From the NCBI RefSeq assembly GCF_000757845.1, contig NZ_CP007753.1, positions 1,116,001 through 1,180,000 on the forward strand: a stretch of 64,000 nucleotides of DNA, written 5' to 3'. This document shows, piece after piece, positions 36,632-45,293 of this stretch. Made by a program: the position numbers and the translations under genes. The notes under the pieces were generated by a model, which was not told where the DNA came from, did not search any database, and worked only from the letters and a program-made list of their open reading frames with translations. The number at the start of each line of letters is the position of its first letter. Position 1 is the first letter of the stretch. This DNA comes from Prochlorococcus sp. MIT 0604. GTDB lineage: Bacteria > Cyanobacteriota > Cyanobacteriia > PCC-6307 > Cyanobiaceae.

Positions 36632-38161
36632 ATGGATTTAGAAGGAAAATTACATGAAATAAAAAAGCCAATAATGGTCCTAGGAACTTCCAGTGGAGCA
36701 GGAAAATCTCTAACGGTTACTGCTATTTGTAGGATTCTTAAAAATTTAGGAGAACAACCAATCCCTTTTAAAGGACAAAATATGAGTAATAACGCTTGGG
36801 TTGACTGGGAAGGTGGAGAGATGGCATATTCACAAGCACTCCAAGCTTTTGCTTGTGGTATTAAACCCTCTACAGAGATGAATCCCATTTTATTAAAACC
36901 ACAAGGAAATTCAATAAGTGAGGTGATTCACCTTGGCAAAAGTATAGGAATAACAACCGCCAAAAATTACTACCAAGACTGGTTTGTTCCAGGTTGGGAA
37001 GTAATTAAAAAAAGTCTAAATTCTATTTATAAAAAAAAACCAAATTGCCGTTTAATTATCGAAGGAGCTGGAAGTCCAGTAGAGATGAATTTAATTCATA
37101 GAGATCTCACTAATTTAAAAGTTGCTAAGTATTTAAATGCAAATTGCATTTTAGTTACTGATATTGAAAGGGGAGGGGTATTTGCACAAATAATCGGAAC
37201 CCTTGAATTAATGAAACCAGAAGAAAAAAAACTTATTAAGGGAATTATTATTAATAGATTCAGAGGAGACATCTCATTATTTGAAGAAGGGAAGAAATGG
37301 ATAGAAAGTAAAACTAAAATCCCTGTTATTGGAATTATTCCATGGTTAAATGATTCTTTCCCCCCCGAAGATTCTTTAGATTTATTAGAAAAAAAATCTC
37401 ATTTTAGGAATCCTGAAATTAAAGTTGGGATAATAAAATTACCATCTATAAGTAACTTCTCAGATTTTGATCCATTAGAAAATGAGGATTCAATATTAAT
37501 TGAATGGATTGAAGAATCTCAGAACTTAAAGAGGTATGACTTTATTATTCTTCCTGGCAGCAAACAAACTATTAAAGATCAAATATTTCTTGAAAATTCT
37601 GGCTTATCTCAGAACTTAAGGGAATATGCAAATAATCAAGGAAATATTATTGGCATTTGTGGAGGATTACAAATGCTAGGCACAACACTTGAAGATCCTT
37701 ATTTGAAAGAAGGTTCCAAAAATTATTCTGAACAAAAAATTAAAGGCATTGGATTACTACCATTAAAAACGACTTTCTTTAATAAAAAATTAACACGTCA
37801 AATCAACTCTGAATCATTATGGCCATGCCAATCAAAAATTAATGGCTTTGAAATTCATAATGGCCAAACTGAATTAGATAAACAGCAAGGCTCATTAAAG
37901 ATTAAAACTATTTTCAAAGACTTAGATCTAGGTTGGTATAAAGAAAATAAAGAAGGTGGAATAATTGCCGGTACATATATTCATGGGATATTTGAAAATG
38001 ATAAGTGGAGAGATCAATATATAAATTTGATAAGAAAGAGAAAAAAATTACCGCCATTAAAGAAAAAAACAAGGTCTTATAGAGTTAAGAGGGAATTAAT
38101 AATTGAAAATCTCGCAAATGAATTTGAAAAGCATTTAAATCTCTCATCATTATTAATTTGA
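36632..38161 (+). CDS. cobQ: cobyric acid synthase
   Basis: CobQ amidates four carboxylates of adenosyl-cobyrinate a,c-diamide in B12 (pseudocobalamin in cyanobacteria) synthesis, using glutamine and ATP. The N-terminal ATPase motif is LGTSSGAGKSLTVTA, then PFKGQNMSNNAWVD and IIEGAGSPVEMNL. The C-terminal amidotransferase has GICGGLQMLG (Cys near 341) and HGIFEND (His near 451). It overlaps the ferredoxin gene by four bases. Confidence 0.96.
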   Translation: MDLEGKLHEIKKPIMVLGTSSGAGKSLTVTAICRILKNLGEQPIPFKGQNMSNNAWVDWEGGEMAYSQALQAFACGIKPSTEMNPILLKPQGNSISEVIHLGKSIGITTAKNYYQDWFVPGWEVIKKSLNSIYKKKPNCRLIIEGAGSPVEMNLIHRDLTNLKVAKYLNANCILVTDIERGGVFAQIIGTLELMKPEEKKLIKGIIINRFRGDISLFEEGKKWIESKTKIPVIGIIPWLNDSFPPEDSLDLLEKKSHFRNPEIKVGIIKLPSISNFSDFDPLENEDSILIEWIEESQNLKRYDFIILPGSKQTIKDQIFLENSGLSQNLREYANNQGNIIGICGGLQMLGTTLEDPYLKEGSKNYSEQKIKGIGLLPLKTTFFNKKLTRQINSESLWPCQSKINGFEIHNGQTELDKQQGSLKIKTIFKDLDLGWYKENKEGGIIAGTYIHGIFENDKWRDQYINLIRKRKKLPPLKKKTRSYRVKRELIIENLANEFEKHLNLSSLLI

Positions 38162-38409
38162 AAAACTCAAAAATTAAAATTCGATGGCCAAATGATAATG
38201 AGACCTTTGCTTCAGAGGGTGATGATTGGTTCTTATCTGCACAAAAAGCTGGTTTAGCAATTCCCTCAGGCTGTCTTACAGGAAGTTGCGGTGCATGCGA
38301 AATAGATGTAAATGGTGAAACTATAAGAGCTTGTATAAGTGATATTAAAAATAATAAAAAAGGCTTATTAAAAGTTTCATTAACTACAGATCCTTTTTGG
38401 GAAACCTAA
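38158..38409 (+). CDS. plant-type [2Fe-2S] ferredoxin
   Basis: The 83-aa protein has the cluster motif CLTGSCGAC (C-x4-C-x2-C) and a fourth Cys in IRACIS. The start is TTG at 38158, overlapping the cobQ stop (TTGA), which implies coupling. It is shorter than photosynthetic PetF and more divergent, so it probably feeds a specific reductive step. Coupling to cobQ raises the possibility of a role in cobalt reduction during corrin synthesis, but this is inference. Confidence 0.85.
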   Translation: MKNSKIKIRWPNDNETFASEGDDWFLSAQKAGLAIPSGCLTGSCGACEIDVNGETIRACISDIKNNKKGLLKVSLTTDPFWET

Positions 38410-38414
38410 ATTTT

Positions 38415-40238
38415 TTAAAGTAAAAAATTCATCTTAATTCCTAATCTATATTCTTTATCTTTAAGGAGTTGTCCAATGTCTTGAACCCCTGCAGCATTAG
38501 AATAATATAAATCTAATGACTTTTCAGGTGAGAGAGAATATCTCAATGCGATAGTAGTATTAAAATTCGAATCGTTTTTAATTGAAGTATTTATTTCTGG
38601 AATAAGCATTAAACTTTCTGACAAATTCAAGTAACTTGAGAAGCCTATCCCTCCAAAACTTTCCACTCCACTAAAAAAATATTTGGGACTTATATTAAAT
38701 GTTAATCTATTATTTAACCTAAAAGTATTGATTAATTCTGTGAATAAATATCCTTGATTAGTATTGTCATTTCTACCAAACGATGATCTTAATGAAGCCC
38801 AATAAAGGTCATCTTTTTGGGGACTAAATAATAAAAGTTTCCCGCCTAACCTAAAATTAAGATTATTTTCAGCTAAGTAGGTTGAATATAAATTTGATTT
38901 TTTATTTCCACTAAGGTTTAAATCATTAAAACTACCAATATTTAGAAGCTCTAATTGGAATATATTTGATAAAGAATAACCATAAAAACCAAACAAATTT
39001 CCTCTGTTATCATAGTTAAAGTTAAATTGAGAAGTTCCAGCTCTTGGTATTAAGGCATTATTTACAGTAATTCCACCATTACTAATTAATTTGTCTCGTT
39101 CATTAAGAGGGTTAAGGTTTGTATCCTCTCCGTATGGTCTATAAGATATGTTAGCTGAATAAAGTGGAAGATTATCTGATGGAATAGTAAGTAATCCCGT
39201 AGAGGGTGAAGCCCCATATGAATTGGTTATTTTTCCTTCAATTCCAATCTTTGGATTAATATCCCATCCCAAACCAAAGCTATATATAGACTTTCTAGAG
39301 TAATTTAAATCACGGTCAAAAGAATTATTGCCTGGACCTAAAGGGGTTGTATATGAGAAAAGAAGATTAAGATTATCAGCCACATCATAGACAAGGCCAC
39401 TTCCAATATAAAAATTATTGCCATACGCATTTTTGCCAATTCCTTTGGATCCTAATTTCTCAGGTAAAAATGTAATGCCAGGGACAATTAAAGCAGTAAA
39501 TTTGTCATTAAAATTTTTTGATATAGGAAAAGATATAGCCCCAACTAATTCTTCAAATTTGTCTTTACCGAATGAATTATCTTTTTGATTATAGATGCTT
39601 TTCGCTGTTTCAGATCCACTAGCGAGCCTCCAATATTCAAGAGTGGATACCCATGACAATCCAAAATTAAAATTTTTCTCATCTATAAATTTTTTCTTAA
39701 ATGAAATTGCGTAATTTTGCCAATAATAGTTAATTGTCTGACCACCAACTAAGTTATATAAGTCATCATCAGCTCCAGTTATATAAATAGAAAGAAGGGA
39801 GGAATCTGAGATTCCATAATCCAAAATAAATGAAGGGTTTTGTTGCCCAGTTCCGCCCGATATACCTCCGTCAAAAGATGATTTCCACCTAACAGATGTT
39901 TGAAAATTTCCATATTCAAGGTAATTATTGAGTGGTAAAAAAGGTTCAATTTCGGTGAGAAAAAAAGCTGATTTATTTAAAGGTTCATATATTATCTCTT
40001 TACTTAAAGGATCAAACTTAGTTTTAGAAGCTTCGTTTACATTTACATTCTCAAAGATGTTTTCATCATTATTGTAGGATTTCCATATAATCTTTTTCAA
40101 AGGAATAGATTTTGTTTCGGAAACCTTTTTCCAATTAATTTTATTTAATTCGGGCTGATCTTCGTTTACTTTCTCTGCAATAACCCCCATAAAATTGAAG
40201 ATTTGACTCAACAAATATATATATAAAATCAACCTCAT
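38415..40238 (-). CDS. large outer-membrane beta-barrel protein
   Basis: The 607-aa protein starts with a hydrophobic segment that may be a signal peptide (LILYIYLLSQIFNFMGVIA). After about 100 polar residues it has a long series of alternating strands ending in aromatic residues, such as LSIYITGADDD, FNFGLSWVS, FYIGSGLVYD and LNLLFSYTTPLG. These suggest an integral outer-membrane barrel of 20 or more strands. The final strand YRLGIKMNFLL does not end in the classical Phe. No specific family is recognised; transport or surface exposure is plausible. Confidence 0.65.
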   Translation of the reverse strand: MRLILYIYLLSQIFNFMGVIAEKVNEDQPELNKINWKKVSETKSIPLKKIIWKSYNNDENIFENVNVNEASKTKFDPLSKEIIYEPLNKSAFFLTEIEPFLPLNNYLEYGNFQTSVRWKSSFDGGISGGTGQQNPSFILDYGISDSSLLSIYITGADDDLYNLVGGQTINYYWQNYAISFKKKFIDEKNFNFGLSWVSTLEYWRLASGSETAKSIYNQKDNSFGKDKFEELVGAISFPISKNFNDKFTALIVPGITFLPEKLGSKGIGKNAYGNNFYIGSGLVYDVADNLNLLFSYTTPLGPGNNSFDRDLNYSRKSIYSFGLGWDINPKIGIEGKITNSYGASPSTGLLTIPSDNLPLYSANISYRPYGEDTNLNPLNERDKLISNGGITVNNALIPRAGTSQFNFNYDNRGNLFGFYGYSLSNIFQLELLNIGSFNDLNLSGNKKSNLYSTYLAENNLNFRLGGKLLLFSPQKDDLYWASLRSSFGRNDNTNQGYLFTELINTFRLNNRLTFNISPKYFFSGVESFGGIGFSSYLNLSESLMLIPEINTSIKNDSNFNTTIALRYSLSPEKSLDLYYSNAAGVQDIGQLLKDKEYRLGIKMNFLL

Positions 40239-40527
40239 ATTAAAACCTTCTTACGTCTGGGAATTTTATAATAATACTCTATAAAAAATCGAAAAATCAA
40301 TTTTAAAAATTTTCAAGCATATAATTTCCAAGGTCATAAGAGAATTTCTGAAGTAGATTTTGTATTTTAGAGAGTGACTGATATTATCCAGCACCAAAAA
40401 TCCAGTTACGAAAAACTACCAATCATATATATATTGAATTATTAAAAGGCATTTTTTAGTTTTAAATTAAAAATATCTTCTTAAATAAAAGAAAATATCT
40501 TGACAAGGGTCTTAATTTATATTGCCT

Positions 40528-40686
40528 TTAGTAAACTTTGCAATGAGAACTTGTTGGGTGGTCTATACATTCTTTTTCCCAATAATCTTGTCTTTGATTT
40601 TTAGGTAGTTGATAATTAAAATCATGCATTCCCCACATATCTGAAGTTGCATTTCTTAGAAAGGTGAATGGAGAAGTTAGTTTCAT
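40528..40686 (-). CDS. small protein with C-terminal Cys motif, 52 aa
   Basis: I choose the ATG at 40686 (MKLTSPFTFLRNATSDMWGM) because a strong Shine-Dalgarno, AAAGGAGG, sits directly upstream; the longer frame would include it. The end ECIDHPTSSHCKVY has the C-x3-P-x4-C-x-x-aromatic pattern seen in several tiny stress-associated picocyanobacterial proteins. The protein at 54469 ends in a similar way. Function unknown. Confidence 0.65.
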   Translation of the reverse strand: MKLTSPFTFLRNATSDMWGMHDFNYQLPKNQRQDYWEKECIDHPTSSHCKVY

Positions 40687-40770
40687 AAAACCTCCTTTAT
40701 CTCTACGTTTCAATTATCCTACTTTTAGCTTGAAATACATAGAGTATTATTACCCGAATATTATTGCTTT

Positions 40771-40904
40771 GTGGTTGTCACGACTATCTTTTCTAATGCA
40801 GTAGGAATAGAAATAGTACAGGATTCAAAAGCACTTCATCGACTTTGTGGACAGAGAGGTGAATACGACTTCAAGAGAGCAAACAAATGCTCTCTTATTT
40901 TTTT
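40771..40904 (+). ncRNA. candidate small RNA ending in strong terminator
   Basis: A -10-like TATTAT (about 40745) precedes a segment that ends in a clear intrinsic terminator at 40873-40904. The only ORF (GTG 40771, 67 aa) runs straight through the terminator hairpin and has no Shine-Dalgarno, so a short non-coding transcript is at least as likely as a protein. It does not show the core motifs I know for Yfr1. A short protein, MVVTTIFSNAVGIEIVQDSK onward, cannot be excluded. Confidence 0.35.
40873..40904 (+). terminator. intrinsic terminator without an obvious upstream gene
   Basis: The nine-base perfect stem AAGAGAGCA/TGCTCTCTT with a six-base loop is followed by A and seven T. It implies a transcript from the preceding 130 bases on the plus strand. 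Confidence 0.75.
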
Positions 40905-41020
40905 CAATTTTAATAATGTTTTTTCAATAATTAAACCTATGAGGAAATCTTACTTTTTCTTATTAGAAGTATAATAATTAAAATCTCTTTGAAAAAGTTC
41001 AAAAAGTATTTAGAGAATGT

Positions 41021-41200
41021 ATGAGCACCAAGCGGGATGACAAATCATGGCAGAAAGATTTCTTAAACATGAAGTCACATTCTCTTTCAGATGCGAAACT
41101 CTTAATGGGAGGTATAAAAGGATTAAAAGATGCATGGCGTCTTGGTGTTCTGCATGTTGAATACGAAAGACTAAAGAAATTACAGGAGCAACAGCAATGA
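41021..41200 (+). CDS. small hypothetical protein, 59 aa, pair member 1
   Basis: The sequence MSTKRDDKSWQKDFLNMKSH is followed by a Gly-rich helical segment (LMGGIKGLKDAWRLGVLHVE) and a Gln-rich tail. It overlaps the next gene by four bases (ATGA). The two proteins look related: both have a W-Q-K near the start and, further on, a G-x-x-L/F-x-x-x-x-x-LG-x-x-x-x-x-Y pattern. Function unknown. Confidence 0.55.
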   Translation: MSTKRDDKSWQKDFLNMKSHSLSDAKLLMGGIKGLKDAWRLGVLHVEYERLKKLQEQQQ

Positions 41201-41367
41201 CAGAGAAAATAAACTGGCAGAAAGAATTATTAGAAAGTAGAAAATTTAATAATAAATTTTCAAAAAATCTTATAGAGCATGGAGCAAAAAACTTTATGCA
41301 AGGAATCTATCTTGGATATATGTATTCCAGATGGAGAGAAATAAGAGGTTTAGATAAATATGAATAA
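41197..41367 (+). CDS. small hypothetical protein, 56 aa, pair member 2
   Basis: MTEKINWQKELLESRKFNNK leads to HGAKNFMQGIYLGYMYSRWR. It starts inside the stop of the 41021 gene (ATGA) and appears to be its diverged copy. No signal peptide or clear membrane helix. Function unknown. It lies just outside the left edge of the tRNA-Ser island. Confidence 0.55.
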   Translation: MTEKINWQKELLESRKFNNKFSKNLIEHGAKNFMQGIYLGYMYSRWREIRGLDKYE

Positions 41368-41437
41368 TTAGAAAATACAGTTCAAATGCAATCATCATTC
41401 AAAGAATTTGAAAATAATTAACAGAATTAATCGTCCC

Positions 41438-42064
41438 TTAGAAAGTTCTATTTAATTTAAAATTAAACGAAAGACTTATTCTTTCCTCATCAGATAAATT
41501 AATCTCAACCGCGTGAGGAACCCAGGAAGGAAAAACAACTAGCAAATTTTCCTTTGGTGAAATTGTATTAATGGGATAGTCATATCCTTGCATTTGGTAG
41601 CCTTCTTTAAAAAGACCCATATATTCTGAGGAAATGAAGTCAGCTTCATTAAAATTCCTATAGAAAAGAAATCTTCCTCCTTTCATTTCTTTTGGTACTT
41701 TAATGAAAAATACACCTGAATAAGTTAAGCCTGAATGAGTATGAGGCGTATTAGAAGAACCTTTTCCACTTATATTTATCCAAAAATTTGTTAATTGTAG
41801 GTCACCTTTTCTGCTGATTTGATGAATTGTATTAACAGCATTAATAATTTGCTTTAATAAATGATTGGTTCCTGGAAGATTATTTAAATCTCTAATGTCT
41901 TTTGAATGATATGATTGAAAACCAGAATTACTTTTAACAACACCATCTTTATCATTTTTTCTGATCAAATAAGCCTCTTTTTGTAATTGCTCTATATTTT
42001 CATTTAGTTCAGCAGTCCAAAACTGTGTTGGGAATAAAAAACCAGGTTTAATTTGAATTTTCAT
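41438..42064 (-). CDS. putative 2-oxoglutarate/Fe(II) oxygenase
   Basis: The 208-aa protein matches the TIGR02466-type 2OG-Fe(II) oxygenases, which are frequent in marine cyanobacteria and cyanophages. The metal His is in NTPHTHSGLTYSGVFF, and the distal His is in FPSWVPHAVEI, followed by SDEERISLSFNF for 2-oxoglutarate binding. The substrate is unknown. It is the last ordinary gene before the island. Confidence 0.8.
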   Translation of the reverse strand: MKIQIKPGFLFPTQFWTAELNENIEQLQKEAYLIRKNDKDGVVKSNSGFQSYHSKDIRDLNNLPGTNHLLKQIINAVNTIHQISRKGDLQLTNFWINISGKGSSNTPHTHSGLTYSGVFFIKVPKEMKGGRFLFYRNFNEADFISSEYMGLFKEGYQMQGYDYPINTISPKENLLVVFPSWVPHAVEINLSDEERISLSFNFKLNRTF

Positions 42065-42485
42065 TTATAAAAAATTTATAAATCATTTCATCAGTGTAAA
42101 TATAAAAATTATTTAAAAACATCCATTTTAAAAGATTGCTATCTCCTCTTTTTGAAATGCGTAAGGTACAAATTAGAATAGTTAGCTAGAACTAAAAGCA
42201 ATAATAAAAAAAGTATTTAAATAATTCAAATTGATTTTTGATATTTTATTACTCTTAAATCTATCGTCAAATAACTAAAGTGGGAACTCTTGTTTTTAAC
42301 TTTTGTGATTAACCCGTCAACAGCTTTTTAAATTCCCGCCAACAAAACCGCCAAAATCAATTATTCTTTCAGGTTAAATTTAAGAAGTACTTTAAAATTT
42401 TAATCATACAAGATTGATTTATAACTATAAAATCAGAGAAATTTTAATAAATTTATCGTCCGTGAAATTAGATAATTTAAAAACG

Positions 42486-42494
42486 TACGGAGAG
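42486..42494 (+). repeat. partial tRNA-Ser 3'-end copy (possible outer att remnant)
   Basis: TACGGAGAG matches the first nine bases of the 13-base tRNA-end repeat found at 45186 and 52455. Only nine bases agree, so chance is possible. Its position at the boundary between ordinary genes and the island supports a degraded att site. Confidence 0.35.
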
Positions 42495-42568
42495 TCTAGA
42501 AGTTGAGTTCAGTCCATATGTGCTTTTATGGGAACAATAGGGAAGGGTAAACCAACTCATAGTTGATA

Positions 42569-42604
42569 ATCCCACAACACATCCCACAACACATCCAACA
42601 ACAC
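42569..42604 (+). repeat. three tandem 12-bp repeats, ATCCCACAACAC
   Basis: Copies at 42569-42580 and 42581-42592 are identical; the third (42593-42604) differs by one base. The same unit recurs three times at 45047-45091 in the same orientation, so the two arrays bracket the Mrr-helicase gene. Confidence 0.8.
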
Positions 42605-42629
42605 AGAAGCCAGACTTAGTTTTTGGGAA

Positions 42630-44960
42630 CTATGAATTATGACTCCTAAAAAAAGAAATTAATTTATTGAAGCCTGCACTATACATACTTTTACCTCTAA
42701 CGTCTAAAGCTTTGTTCTCAGGCACAGATAACCATTCATTTTTTAATTCTTCTAAATCCTCATTTCTTACTAATTCATCAACAGTTGAATATTGAGGTTT
42801 CATTTTTAAAATCTCATTGGTAATTTTATAAACCGCACTGACATATTTCCCAACAGAACTGTCACTCAAATTTGTTTCTTTTCTCATCCAATCTGAAAAT
42901 GGAGCATCATACATAAAGGTTTTTGCAAAACTCAACCTATTCCATATTTTTAAGTCAATATTTGAATAAAACTCTTTTAGATTAATTGAACTAAATACTT
43001 CCTCATCTTCAATGAATTTAAAAATTCTTTCTTTTGGAACTTTTCCTTGTGCGATTTGTTGAAACTCAGCAATAATTCTCTCATCACTCATTCCTAAGGC
43101 AGATAACACTGTAATTATTTGTTTGAAAGCATTCTCCTGAACGGAACTATTATCTTCCCCCTCAAGTACTATCGGCAAAATAATATATCCAAATTCTTTA
43201 TTTTGGGAAACTCTCATTGCCCTTCCAGCTGCCTGCACTATATCTACCTTGCTATGCTTTGGATCCGCAAAAAGTACTGCATCAACTTCTGGGATATCAA
43301 CCCCCTCAGTAAGGCATCTTGCATTAGTTATTAAACTTGGATCTTCATAAATAAATCTATTAAGTGCTTCTGATCTTTTCCCGGTACTATCTTTTCCAGA
43401 AATATGAAAAGAATGAACATATCCAAATTCTCCTCCTAATTTATTTACTTCCTCATTTAATTCTCTAAATTCCTTAGCCCTTTTTATATTCCTATGAAAT
43501 GAGATTATATGTTTTACTTTATGTTCTTTGATAATCTTCCTTAAAGTAATTAATGCTGCGAATGTAGAGGCATCAGCTTCAAAAGACCACAACTTATTAC
43601 CAGCAGTAAGAAATTCATTATTATCAATTAATTCTTTTATCTGATCTTTATAAATCACTGTGGAGAAAATTTTATAATCGGAAAGAATTGGAGGTTTTTG
43701 TTCTAGAGCAGATTTAAATGAGATTTGATCAACAACTTTTCCATAAATTTGCTCATCATCCATTGAGACAATCTCCTCAGAATCTCCTTTAAAAACTCTT
43801 TCAGTAGCTGTCATAAATAATCTTTTTGTGATTTGAATATTTTCATCGTAAAGAAGTTGTGCGAAAGGTTTTTTCTTATTACCTACAGTTTTATGTGCCT
43901 CGTCAAATATTCCAATATCGAAAATTAAACCTGAATCTTTCCCAGCTTCTATTATTTTTTTTCCACTTTGATAAGTAGTAATTACAATTTTTATTTTGTC
44001 AGAATCTTTTTCTAAGAACGAGGAAATTATTTGATTATCAGTATTAACCTCGATACCAATTTCAAAAGTATTTAAAGCTGGATCATCAAGATTTTTGACA
44101 TCATCATCACTACAAACGGCAATCCAATCAATTTCTATCCCTTCACATAGAAATTCTCTAGCCCAAGTTTTAAGAGTTTGTTTTACAAGCTGTAAGCTAG
44201 GAACAATGATTATCGCATTTCGACCATTCATATATCTGAAAAACCAGTACCCAGTTAAACTTTTTCCAGAACCACAAGGATGTATTAGTTTGCCTCTAGA
44301 TTCTCTAGAGAAATAATCAAGACAATTTCTCAGGGCTATCTTTTGATGTTCCCTTGGCTCATATTTACTAAGTATTATTTTTTGATTATCTAAAATTGAA
44401 TGAAAATTTTTAAAATCTTCATTATTGAGTTGGGAGAAATCTGAATATGTTAAAAAACCTAATTTTTCTCTATGAACATTTGAAATTTTCTTACTAACTT
44501 CTAACGCTGATGAACTTATAATCCGATGTCTTATTTTGCTATAAGTTATTTCTCTTTCTGTAATCCCAAAAAAAGTACTGACCTCATCATAAGAAACGTT
44601 TTTGTTTATATCCTCGTGATATTTGCATTGAATTGCCCAAAGATTCCCATCATTTGATTCAGCTATAAGATCAACACCAACTTCTGGTTTCTGCAAATCT
44701 AAACAATCAAATATTTGATTTGGAACATTGGTATGGTGCCAAAGATTTACTAATTTACTAGAAAAAATAGGATTATTTACGAAATAAAGGGAAGTTAATA
44801 ATTCGAATACATCCCCCTTTTTTTTATTATTTTCTGGACTTGATCCAAGTTGAGTTATATTTTTGGAAAACTCATCCCAATTATTTGAGGCAAAAACTAA
44901 ATCTTTTGTTTCTGGTTTCTTAAAAAGATCTATAACTTGAATTGATCTTTCTGAAAGCAT
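42630..44960 (-). CDS. Mrr-like nuclease fused to SF2 helicase (restriction/defence)
   Basis: The 776-aa protein has an N-terminal restriction-endonuclease fold: GVDLI (Asp near 97) and the QCK pair (near 111-113) form a PD-(D/E)xK-type site of the Mrr kind. A DEAD/DEAH helicase follows, with Walker A PCGSGKS at 228-234, DEAH at 353-356, ITTYQSG (motif Ib/II region) and QAAGRAMR (motif VI). The nuclease-helicase order matches the front half of Type ISP restriction enzymes, but no methyltransferase or target-recognition domain follows. It is the only gene between the two 12-base repeat arrays. Confidence 0.85.
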   Translation of the reverse strand: MLSERSIQVIDLFKKPETKDLVFASNNWDEFSKNITQLGSSPENNKKKGDVFELLTSLYFVNNPIFSSKLVNLWHHTNVPNQIFDCLDLQKPEVGVDLIAESNDGNLWAIQCKYHEDINKNVSYDEVSTFFGITEREITYSKIRHRIISSSALEVSKKISNVHREKLGFLTYSDFSQLNNEDFKNFHSILDNQKIILSKYEPREHQKIALRNCLDYFSRESRGKLIHPCGSGKSLTGYWFFRYMNGRNAIIIVPSLQLVKQTLKTWAREFLCEGIEIDWIAVCSDDDVKNLDDPALNTFEIGIEVNTDNQIISSFLEKDSDKIKIVITTYQSGKKIIEAGKDSGLIFDIGIFDEAHKTVGNKKKPFAQLLYDENIQITKRLFMTATERVFKGDSEEIVSMDDEQIYGKVVDQISFKSALEQKPPILSDYKIFSTVIYKDQIKELIDNNEFLTAGNKLWSFEADASTFAALITLRKIIKEHKVKHIISFHRNIKRAKEFRELNEEVNKLGGEFGYVHSFHISGKDSTGKRSEALNRFIYEDPSLITNARCLTEGVDIPEVDAVLFADPKHSKVDIVQAAGRAMRVSQNKEFGYIILPIVLEGEDNSSVQENAFKQIITVLSALGMSDERIIAEFQQIAQGKVPKERIFKFIEDEEVFSSINLKEFYSNIDLKIWNRLSFAKTFMYDAPFSDWMRKETNLSDSSVGKYVSAVYKITNEILKMKPQYSTVDELVRNEDLEELKNEWLSVPENKALDVRGKSMYSAGFNKLISFFRSHNS

Positions 44961-45046
44961 TTTTAAAAAAAAGTTAAAACAAATATACTCCCAACAAAAT
45001 TATAAAACTAAATCGAAATTTACAACTTTAATAAAAAGTGAGCTCA

Positions 45047-45091
45047 ATCCCACAACACCGCACTCAAATACCACAACAAATCCCACAACAC
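45047..45091 (+). repeat. second array of the 12-bp ATCCCACAACAC repeat
   Basis: There are exact copies at 45047-45058 and 45080-45091 and a two-mismatch copy at 45068-45079, with a nine-base spacer after the first. Orientation is the same as the array at 42569. It lies about 87 bases upstream of the helicase start. Confidence 0.75.
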
Positions 45092-45185
45092 AAAATAAGA
45101 AATTGAAAAGTTAAGACCAAATTTCTGGAAAATCTTCAAGTCTATGACTAATACCTAAGTTAAAATTTTCGGCTAAAAAATATTT

Positions 45186-45198
45186 TACGGAGAGGGTG
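45186..45198 (+). repeat. 13-bp copy of tRNA-Ser 3' end (att-like site)
   Basis: TACGGAGAGGGTG is identical to 52455-52467, which is the 3' terminus of tRNA-Ser(CGA) plus two flanking bases. Such partial tRNA-end repeats are left by tyrosine-recombinase integration. With the tRNA copy it brackets the secreted-protein and Type III genes. Confidence 0.7.
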
Positions 45199-45275
45199 TA
45201 CATAGAATTCAATCTAGAATTCCAGTATAGACCTACTCTGACCACAGTTTAGTTTAGTAATTCATATAAAACCAA

Positions 45276-45293
45276 GAGACAACCTAGAGACAT
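45276..45293 (+). repeat. left copy of GAGACAAC-N-TAGAGACAT element
   Basis: The element GAGACAACCTAGAGACAT here and GAGACAACATAGAGACAT near 52316-52333 differ by one base in 18. Both lie close to the att-like ends of the right module, so they may be recombinase-binding arm sites or end-specific repeats. Confidence 0.6.

Larger units (their letters stand above)
42065..42629. other. gene-free left flank of the tRNA-Ser island
   Basis: I find no convincing ORF in these 565 bases. They hold an unstructured AT-rich part, the partial tRNA-end copy at 42486-42494, and three tandem copies of a 12-base unit at 42569-42604, immediately before the helicase gene's 3' end. Confidence 0.6.

Noticed and set aside
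42569-42604. Short tandem repeat as a CRISPR array
   Set aside because: The unit is only 12 bp, the copies abut without unique spacers, and no cas genes are present.
44095-44316. Plus-strand ORF opposite the helicase gene
   Set aside because: Antisense shadow of a strongly supported helicase frame.
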